Shown here piece by piece: positions 13,169 to 17,614 of a stretch of 17,614 nt of DNA. Position numbers and translations under genes: made by a program. Position 1 is the first letter of the stretch, and each line of letters opens with the position of its first letter. The DNA comes from Chloroflexota bacterium. Its GTDB lineage: Bacteria; Chloroflexota; Dehalococcoidia; SZUA-161; SpSt-899. The stretch lies in contig QLUL01000004.1 of the NCBI GenBank assembly GCA_018725425.1, positions 1 through 17,614 on the forward strand, read 5' to 3'. The notes under the pieces are model-generated. The model did no database searches. It saw nothing but the letters and a program-made list of their open reading frames with translations, and had not been told where the DNA came from.

Positions 13169-13430
13169 ATCTCCGCTGCCACAAAGCTCGCATCTGCATT
13201 ATCTCCTGGCGTCCGGAAGCCCGCCATTCGAGTTTAGAGTTCTGAGTTCTGAGTTCTGAGTTCTCCCCCCTCCCCGTAACTCTGGACTCTCGACTCTGGA
13301 CTCTCGACTCGTGTAAGGAGTGTGGAGTCTGGAGTTTAGATGCCTCTCCCCCGACTCTCAACTCGTGACTCGTAACTCGATACTCGTGTATGGCAGCCAT
13401 AATCGCCGCTATCTTTTTTCGGTCTCTCAT
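13152..13430 (-). CDS. Small OadG/MmdD-like accessory subunit interrupted by repeat-encoded residues
   Basis: This 92-residue protein starts MRDRKKIAAIMAAIHEY and ends WRASGRQEIMQMRALWQRRL before a five-residue AGSR-type tail. These two blocks resemble the C-terminal segment of the gamma/delta subunits of sodium-pump decarboxylases and transcarboxylase-type enzymes (an IAAIxAAI helix, then a W-x-x-x-G-R-x-E motif), which help assemble the biotin complex. In relatives the two blocks are separated by a short stretch. Here about 50 residues (RVTSHELRVGG through LRTQNSKL) are encoded by two composite repeats. It lies between the MmdA-like and PycB-like genes, exactly where such a subunit is expected. 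The ribosome binding site is weak (GAGAGA). Assignment rests on short motifs plus position. Confidence 0.6.
   Translation of the reverse strand: MRDRKKIAAIMAAIHEYRVTSHELRVGGEASKLQTPHSLHESRVQSRESRVTGRGENSELRTQNSKLEWRASGRQEIMQMRALWQRRLAGSR
13222..13390. repeat. Two adjacent composite repeats inside the small subunit gene
   Basis: The first runs GAGTTTAGAGTTCTGAGTTC (four 7-base units), spacer CCCCCCTCCCCGT, then AACTCTGGACTCTCGACTC twice over, ending ACTCGTGTAAGG. The second has GTGTGGAGTCTGGAGTTTAG, spacer CCTCTCCCCC, then GACTCTCAACTCGTGACTC and a series of ACTCG-ended units. Together they make more than half of the open reading frame that contains them. Confidence 0.9.
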
Positions 13431-13437
13431 TCTCTCA

Positions 13438-13484
13438 GTGATTGGTGATTGGTAACTGGTGACTAATCACTAATCACCAATCAC
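13438..13484. repeat. GTGATTG inverted repeat between the carboxyltransferase and small subunit genes
   Basis: GTGATTGGTGATT (13438-13450) pairs perfectly with AATCACCAATCAC (13472-13484) around a 21-base loop that itself contains GGTGACTAATCAC. It occupies nearly the whole gap between the two genes. No T-run follows on the minus strand, so it may be a processing or attenuation structure or just another repeat. Confidence 0.8.
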
Positions 13485-13489
13485 CGTCC

Positions 13490-15043
13490 TCACACTGGAA
13501 TATTTCCGTGCTTCTTAGGCGGCCTCACTTCCCGCTTGGTAGAGAGAAACTCCAGGGCACGAGCAATCGTACGACGGCTATCCCGCGGCAGAATCACCTC
13601 ATCAATGTACCCGCGCGAAGCCGCAATATAGGGGTTGTACAGCAGATCCCGATATTCCTTCAGCTTCTCTTCTAGTGCTGCTCCGGGATCGCTGGCTTTC
13701 TCTATGTCCTTCTTATGAATTATAGGCGCAGCGCCCTCTGCTCCCATGACGGCGATCTCGGCGGTAGGCCAGGCAAAGACAAAGTCAGCACCGAGATCGC
13801 GACTGCACATCGCCAGATATGAGCCGCCGTAATCCTTGCGCGTTATCAGCGTGATCTTGGGAACCGTGGCCTCCGAATAGCACCAGAGGAGCTTGGCTCC
13901 GTGTCGGATGATCCCGGCCCACTCTTGATCTGCGCCCGGGAGGTAACCCGGGACATCGGCGATGGTGAGCAACGGAATATTAAAGGCATCGCAGAACCTA
14001 ATGAAGCGCGTCGCTTTGTCTGAGGCGTTGACATCGAGACAGCCCGCCAGATGCATCGGTTGATTGGCAATAATCCCCACCGTCCTGCCGGCGAGGCGGG
14101 CAAAGCAGACGATCATATTCTGGGCATAGTAGTAATGAGGCTCCAGAATCACGCCATTATCCACAATGGAGCAGATAACCTCCCTCATATCATAGACCTG
14201 GCGAGGGTCATCTGGAATTATGGTATCGAGAGCGGGAAGCATACGATTTGGGTCATCACCGGTCTCCACGATCGGGGGATCCTCCATATTGTTGGAAGGC
14301 AGGTAGCTTAAGAGCTCTCTAATCATCTCGATCGCCTGGGCATCACTATCGCAGGCGAAGTGAGCCACCCCACTCTTAGTGGCATGTGCCATCGCCCCCC
14401 CCAGCTCCTCCTGGGTGATCTGTTCGCCGGTAACCTCCCTGATGACCGCCGGCCCGGTGATGAACATATAGCTGGTTTTTTTGACCATGAATACCCAGTC
14501 GGTCATCGCCGGGGAGTAGACCGCACCACCAGCAGTGGGGCCCATGATTGCCGAAATCTGAGGGATGACGCCGGAGGCACAGGAATTGCGGAAGAATATG
14601 CTGCCATATCCATGCAGGGCATCAACCCCTTCCTGAATTCTTGCCCCACCGGAGTCATTGAGGCCTATAAAGGGGACCCCGGTGCGCATAGCCAGATCCA
14701 TAACCTTGCATATCTTCTGCGCGTGCATCTCTCCCAGCGTGCCGCCCATCGAGGTAAAATCCTGGGAAAAGGTGCACACCTGGCGGCCGTTAACCGTCCC
14801 GTATCCGGTCACCACGCCCTCTGCCGGGACAACGGCCTTATCCATCCCGAAGAGAGCAGCCCGATGGCGGACAAACATGTCAAGCTCGTGGAAACTGCCG
14901 CGGTCGAAAAGGGTATCCAGCCTTTCCCGAGCGGTCAACTTGCCCGAGTCATGCTGCTTCTTAACGCGCTCCGGCCCGCCCAGGGCTTTCTCTTTTCCCT
15001 GTCTTTCCTCCAGCTCCTTCAAACGGTCGGCGACACTGCTCAT
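13490..15043 (-). CDS. Acyl-CoA carboxyltransferase, MmdA / PccB / transcarboxylase 12S type
   Basis: This 517-residue protein is the CoA-ester carboxyltransferase that moves CO2 between biotin and propionyl-CoA/methylmalonyl-CoA. It has the two crotonase-like halves: the first with FIGLNDSGGARIQEGVDALH and MGPTAGGAVYSPAMTD, the second with NQPMHLAGCLDVNASDKATR, IADVPGYLPGADQE and GIIRHGAKLL. Length and motifs fit MmdA, PccB and 12S transcarboxylase equally. I prefer ATG 15043 over TTG 15046, because GGAGG lies six bases before the ATG and only three before the TTG. The gene is first in the block and is followed by the small subunit and the biotin protein, supporting a methylmalonyl-CoA decarboxylase or transcarboxylase complex rather than stand-alone propionyl-CoA carboxylase. 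Propionyl-CoA as substrate is inferred from the family. Confidence 0.93.
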   Translation of the reverse strand: MSSVADRLKELEERQGKEKALGGPERVKKQHDSGKLTARERLDTLFDRGSFHELDMFVRHRAALFGMDKAVVPAEGVVTGYGTVNGRQVCTFSQDFTSMGGTLGEMHAQKICKVMDLAMRTGVPFIGLNDSGGARIQEGVDALHGYGSIFFRNSCASGVIPQISAIMGPTAGGAVYSPAMTDWVFMVKKTSYMFITGPAVIREVTGEQITQEELGGAMAHATKSGVAHFACDSDAQAIEMIRELLSYLPSNNMEDPPIVETGDDPNRMLPALDTIIPDDPRQVYDMREVICSIVDNGVILEPHYYYAQNMIVCFARLAGRTVGIIANQPMHLAGCLDVNASDKATRFIRFCDAFNIPLLTIADVPGYLPGADQEWAGIIRHGAKLLWCYSEATVPKITLITRKDYGGSYLAMCSRDLGADFVFAWPTAEIAVMGAEGAAPIIHKKDIEKASDPGAALEEKLKEYRDLLYNPYIAASRGYIDEVILPRDSRRTIARALEFLSTKREVRPPKKHGNIPV

Positions 15044-15129
15044 CAAATTCCTCCCCGGTAGATTAGCGTAGTGCCTCTGGCGCTAACACCTAGTTTAAGT
15101 CAAAATGGGGCAAAAATGCAAGGGGTCAT

Positions 15130-15213
15130 GGGGTCAGGTCTTGCTTTTTGACTTTTCTCCTCATCTGTTGGTGCTGTTGGTTGAACCATGGCCGAAAGTC
15201 AAGATCCGACCCC
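15130..15213. mobile_element. MITE-like relic with imperfect terminal inverted repeats
   Basis: GGGGTCAGGTCTTG (with TTTTTGACTTT after it) at 15130-15155 is inverse to AAAGTCAAGATCCGACCCC at 15195-15213. The complement of the latter is GGGGTCGGATCTTGACTTT. These GGGGTCxGxTCTTGAC ends resemble those I associate with REP-type/IS200-like (Y1 transposase) elements in environmental genomes. The interior, under 40 bases, carries no coding sequence. It lies in the gene-free stretch 15044-15390; besides this relic and the hairpin at 15238-15282 I see nothing definite there. Confidence 0.5.
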
Positions 15214-15237
15214 GATATGGTCGGTCTGTAGCACCTC

Positions 15238-15282
15238 AAAAAAGATGGTGGCACGCTCGGCAATCAGATAGAGCGTGCCACC
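15238..15282 (-). terminator. Strong intrinsic terminator on the minus strand, downstream of the lipoprotein gene
   Basis: GGTGGCACGCTC (15247-15258) and GAGCGTGCCACC (15271-15282) form a perfect 12-pair stem with a 12-base loop. On the minus strand the stem is followed by ATCTTTTTTGAGG, the T-run lying at 15238-15243. This is the classic form, 109 bases past the lipoprotein stop, and it isolates the carboxylase block from it. Confidence 0.8.
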
Positions 15283-15390
15283 TAGCTTGTGGCGATTCAA
15301 CTTGTAGCTATGACCGGGGTGGAATAGATGTGACTGAAACAGGAGCCACCGAAGCGGGCTGATGCTCTCCGGCAGTGCTCCGAAATACTC

Positions 15391-16299
15391 TCAGGGTATT
15401 GCAGGGGGTGGTTCAGGGGGCATCACAGGTTGATCGAAGAACTCTTCGCGGCATACCGCGTAGGCAGCTTCGGGAGGGAGATCAATGGTAACCGGCTGAT
15501 TGTAGACAAAATAAGTTGTCGTATCCATAACTCCGATCACCTCCAAATCTCCAAAGGTGTCCACCCCAGTCCACTTCTGGTGCTCTCTTACCGGTAGAAA
15601 GGTATCCTTGCAGACCCATAGCTTGAAGGTCAAATCTCTCAACTTATCCCTGATCATAGCCTCCAGCTCCTGCGGGGAAGGCAACTCCTCCACCGCCTCA
15701 GGGAAAGCGTGTCTCGTCTCCTGGAGTTTTCTCATCTGTTCTTGGAAGAACATCTCCATATCCGGTACCACGCTAACCACAAAACAGTTGAAACCTCTGA
15801 CCTTTTCTGTGCCCAAAAGCTCCAGTTCTGACATGTTTAGCCATCGTATGATCATCTCGGTAGGGAGGGTCATCGGATTCCAGGGCCCCTCCCATTTTAT
15901 CCACTGAGCGGGCATTTCCGGTTCGCTCCTCTTCGAATAGTAGACACCATCAACAAAGTAACCTCTGGCCTCCCCCTCTGAAACTACGGCTTCCCTCCAT
16001 GATGAGACCCACGTACTTGTCGCCGTGCTTCTCTTTCTGACCATATCAATTACGCCAATGGTAGTAGAAGTCGTACGTCTATCCACTACCTCACCGGCCA
16101 CCTTATCCATGAATTTATGAACCGTTTTCTGCTCGAATTGGACTGTTTCCACCGCGGGCAGTGCATCAATTATCCTCTCCTCCAGTTCCGCAGATGTCAA
16201 ACGGTCAAGCTCATCTACAGGGGCAGGGCAACCGGCGGTGGCTGCAACAAGGAACAACGATAGGAACAACAAGCCCACTTTTCTTGCCTTTGTTTTCAT
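15391..16299 (-). CDS. Secreted lipoprotein, LolA/outer-membrane-lipoprotein-sorting-like
   Basis: This 302-residue protein has a clear lipoprotein signal: MKTKARK, a hydrophobic VGLLFLSLFLVAAT, and the lipobox ATAGC with Cys at residue 24. The mature part is acidic and beta-rich in pattern (VQFEQKTVHKFMDKVAGEV, STTIGVIDMVRKRSTATSTW, GYFVDGVYYSK, LTFKLWVCKDTFLPVREHQK). This resembles the LolA-like half-barrel domain of proteins in which alternating strands report on a bound lipid or ligand. It ends in a proline-rich tail. AGGAGGT lies seven bases before the ATG. No Lol partner genes are seen. It has its own terminator and a palindrome in its leader, so it is probably transcribed alone. The function is unknown; anti-sigma or envelope-stress sensing is possible. 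Confidence 0.75.
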   Translation of the reverse strand: MKTKARKVGLLFLSLFLVAATAGCPAPVDELDRLTSAELEERIIDALPAVETVQFEQKTVHKFMDKVAGEVVDRRTTSTTIGVIDMVRKRSTATSTWVSSWREAVVSEGEARGYFVDGVYYSKRSEPEMPAQWIKWEGPWNPMTLPTEMIIRWLNMSELELLGTEKVRGFNCFVVSVVPDMEMFFQEQMRKLQETRHAFPEAVEELPSPQELEAMIRDKLRDLTFKLWVCKDTFLPVREHQKWTGVDTFGDLEVIGVMDTTTYFVYNQPVTIDLPPEAAYAVCREEFFDQPVMPPEPPPAIP

Positions 16300-16329
16300 T
16301 TTTATTACCTCCTGAATATTTCTTGAGGC

Positions 16330-16364
16330 ATACGCATAGGAATTTCAAGAATTCCTGTGCGTAT
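16330..16364. promoter_or_regulatory. 15-pair palindrome in the leader of the lipoprotein gene
   Basis: ATACGCATAGGAATT (16330-16344) is inverse-complementary to AATTCCTGTGCGTAT (16350-16364) with one mismatch and a five-base centre, TCAAG. It lies 31 bases upstream of the lipoprotein ATG. A smaller hairpin, GGAGC-GAA-GCTCC, follows at 16369-16381. The site could be an operator, a leader hairpin, or a terminator relic for plus-strand reads. Confidence 0.5.
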
Positions 16365-16444
16365 ATGAGGAGCGAAGCTCCCTTATAAGACATGACCGCT
16401 TCTTAGTGGGTTTGAGGCTGAGAATCCCGCTGGTGATCTTGATT

Positions 16445-16738
16445 TTACCAGTCCCGCACGAAAAGATCAACCTCTTCTATCCGCACCTCAATGCAATACC
16501 ACCACGGCCCTTGCGCTGAGTTGGGGGACATAAGTATTGAGAGATTCGGTGTTAAGGGATTCCCCCGGAGGTCAATCCCGTCCCCTTCAGAAAGCCCCTC
16601 GTTCGCCACCAGCGGCGAGATGTCGCTTATCCGGTTCGCCCCAAGCCAGAGCTCGGTCAGGCGGGTGCAGTATTCCAAACCGGTGAGGCCAGCAATGTCT
16701 TTTCCGAAAGCCCGGAGCTGCTGCCACTTGGGGATGGT
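16445..16738 (-). pseudogene. Leucine-rich-repeat (internalin-like) fragment
   Basis: The minus strand in one frame encodes IAGLTGLEYCTRLTELWLGA, then NRISDISPLVANEGLSEGD and GIDLRGNPLT, ending at a stop at 16445. The L-x-x-L-x-L-x-x-N-x-I-x-D-I-x-P-L spacing is that of about two 22-residue leucine-rich repeats followed by a capping segment. No signal peptide or complete repeat array precedes it. Similarity starts within about ten bases of the end of a MacB-like fragment in another frame, so this is a broken remnant. Confidence 0.65.
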
Positions 16739-16748
16739 CCGGAGCAGT

Positions 16749-17045
16749 GCTACGCAGGATGATCGCTTTAGCCAGGAAGAGGGGCGCTCCGGCACCGCCA
16801 AACAGATCGTCCATCATCGCCAAGGGGATGAAGATTGCACAATCAGGCGAGATCCATTCCCCGAGGGCAATGATCGCCGGTTGTGCTTTCGAAAGCTCGG
16901 GATAGGGATACATTTCCATGACACCAACGACCTCGAAAGACTCACCTTCGATCTCGATCGTTGCGCCGGGTGTTGCTTCCAGTGCGTGGGCAACAATGTA
17001 ACCGACGACGGCCTTGCCCTCATCTCCGGCGATTAACATCCGTCC
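16749..17045 (-). pseudogene. MacB/FtsX-type ABC permease periplasmic-domain fragment
   Basis: GRMLIAGDEGKAVVGYIVAH, then ATPGATIEIEGESFEVVGVM and DCAIFIPLAMMDDLFG follow the pattern of the MacB periplasmic core: the G-R-x-x-x x-D-E x-x-V-V-G strand, the x-x-G-x-x-I-x-I-x-G-x-x-F-x-V-V-G block, and the 'IFIPL' strand. Only about 100 residues remain. The frame has no start of its own, and neither the permease's first helix nor its three C-terminal helices are present in it. Confidence 0.6.
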
Positions 17046-17170
17046 CCAGGCGAAAAGAACTCGGCCAGGACCGGGGGTCCTGCTGTTCCTCCTATGATCA
17101 GCACCAGCGCCAGCACCCCAATGGCGGCCATCTTCCATGCAGGTTGGCGTAAGAGCCTTTCTCTTAGCAT
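17033..17170 (-). pseudogene. Short membrane-anchored N-terminus, frame-broken
   Basis: An ATG at 17170 with GGGGAGG seven bases upstream opens 45 codons: MLRERLLRQPAWKMAAIG, then the hydrophobic VLALVLIIGGTAGPPVLA, then a stop at 17033. It looks like the start of a protein with one N-terminal membrane helix. The neighbouring MacB-like frame begins just where this one stops, so it may be the original 5' end of that gene after a frameshift with internal loss, or an unrelated membrane anchor. Confidence 0.4.
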
Positions 17171-17228
17171 CTGTATGCCTCCCCGCATTCTTGATGCCAG
17201 GCTCAAAGTGGCAACCTCAGCCCTTCTC

Positions 17229-17333
17229 TCACCTGGAAGCCGCTGCTGCACCCTGGCCCATATGGGATTGGAACAGGGCTTCAGAGGCCTCTGTATCGCC
17301 ACTTTTGACATGCTCGATAAGATCCATTTTCAT
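17229..17333 (-). pseudogene. Short peptide remnant, weakly like the start of an ECF sigma factor
   Basis: From ATG 17333 the frame reads MKMDLIEHVKSGDTEASEAL then FQSHMGQG and a stop after 34 residues. The VKSGDTEAxxxLF pattern recalls the first helix of ECF sigma factors (V-x-x-G-D-x-x-A-F-x-x-L-F), but the evidence is a single short motif. It lies just upstream of the membrane-anchor fragment. Confidence 0.25.
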
Positions 17334-17605
17334 TGCCTCGATCTACGTTACGCTATTGGGGGTCAAAAAGTCCCCTTCTCTAGTGACTACACTTCGCTGA
17401 TGGCTTGTTTGCGCAGAAGTTGCCTGAAGCCCAAAAACTTAACAGAGATTTAACACGCAATGCACTATCATGAGATTAGAGCGGCAGACAAATCCGACGC
17501 TAAGAAGGAAGGTTAGTGATGATAACCTGAATGATGTCAGACGAGCCTGGAGATCGTTCACACTCGCGCAAAGTGGATCAATATAAGAAACGGGGGGTAA
17601 CAAGA

Positions 17606-17614
17606 ATGAATCTG
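17606..17614 (+). CDS. Possible start of a plus-strand gene, cut by the window edge
   Basis: ATG AAT CTG at the very end follows GGGGGGT (17592-17598) at good distance for a ribosome binding site. Only three codons are visible, so the product cannot be named. The 272 bases before it (17334-17605) hold no coding signal I can support and no clear promoter. Confidence 0.35.

Noticed and set aside
11227..13390. The GAGTCTG/GACTCTC arrays as a CRISPR array
   Set aside because: Units are about 7 bp with no unique spacers of 30 or more bases, and no cas genes are present.
13490..15043. Acetyl-CoA carboxylase beta subunit as identity of the carboxyltransferase
   Set aside because: No AccD zinc-finger is present, and the length and the single-chain two-half structure fit the MmdA/PccB type.
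15044..15120. A TTGACT-type minus-strand promoter for the carboxylase block in the leader of the first gene
   Set aside because: A TTGACT is visible, but no -10 box lies at proper spacing, so I do not claim it.

Overview
The window looks like a piece of an uncultured anaerobic bacterium, most likely a Chloroflexota (Dehalococcoidia-like) genome. This is inferred from the family flavour of the proteins (RtcA type, Hdr set, QueG-like Fe-S protein, internalin-like leucine-rich repeat remnant) and the very repeat-rich intergenic DNA. It is not proven by any marker in the window.

Layout. Positions 1-289 (minus) carry the C-terminal half of an HpcH/HpaI-type aldolase, apparently broken. Positions 485-3912 are plus strand: an LpxL/HtrB-like acyltransferase, a QueG-like double [4Fe-4S] protein, a tRNA-Val(CAC) with encoded CCA, and an RNA 3'-terminal phosphate cyclase (RtcA). 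RtcA converges on and overlaps trmD. From 15043 down to 3871 nearly everything is on the minus strand and reads as one metabolic block: MmdA/transcarboxylase-12S-like carboxyltransferase, a small OadG-like subunit, a PycB/OadA-like subunit with biotin domain, malate dehydrogenase, a HicB antitoxin with a dead HicA, fumarase alpha, HdrC, HdrB, QmoA-like HdrA, a scar joining an HdrA N-terminal domain to the tail of a fumarate reductase flavoprotein, and trmD. Positions 15044-15390 hold a MITE-like relic and a strong minus-strand terminator. A lipoprotein gene follows (15391-16299, minus). Positions 16445-17333 are a graveyard of frame-broken fragments (LRR, MacB-like periplasmic domain, one TM segment). 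A plus-strand gene may start at 17606.

How the genes work together. The carboxyltransferase, biotin/PycB protein, Mdh, fumarase and (broken) fumarate reductase flavoprotein are consecutive steps of the methylmalonyl-CoA (Wood-Werkman) route between pyruvate/propionyl-CoA and succinate. No biotin carboxylase is present here, so a methylmalonyl-CoA:pyruvate transcarboxylase is a reasonable reading. HdrABC beside fumarase and a FrdA/TfrA-type tail suggests that electrons for the fumarate/succinate couple pass through a heterodisulfide-reductase-like module.

Most striking signal. At least ten composite repeats share one layout: an arm of short tandem units (often 7 bp, such as GGAGTCT), a C-rich spacer (CCCCnnCCCC type), then an arm of inverse-complementary units. 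They sit not only between genes but inside conserved ones: in the linker of HdrB, in the linker of the biotin protein, in the middle of the OadG-like subunit, and as C-terminal tails of RtcA, TrmD, the FrdA fragment and the OadG-like protein. Because 7 is not a multiple of 3 and the units lack stops on the coding strand, these arms read as the same cyclic heptapeptide in all three frames, which may explain why they are tolerated.
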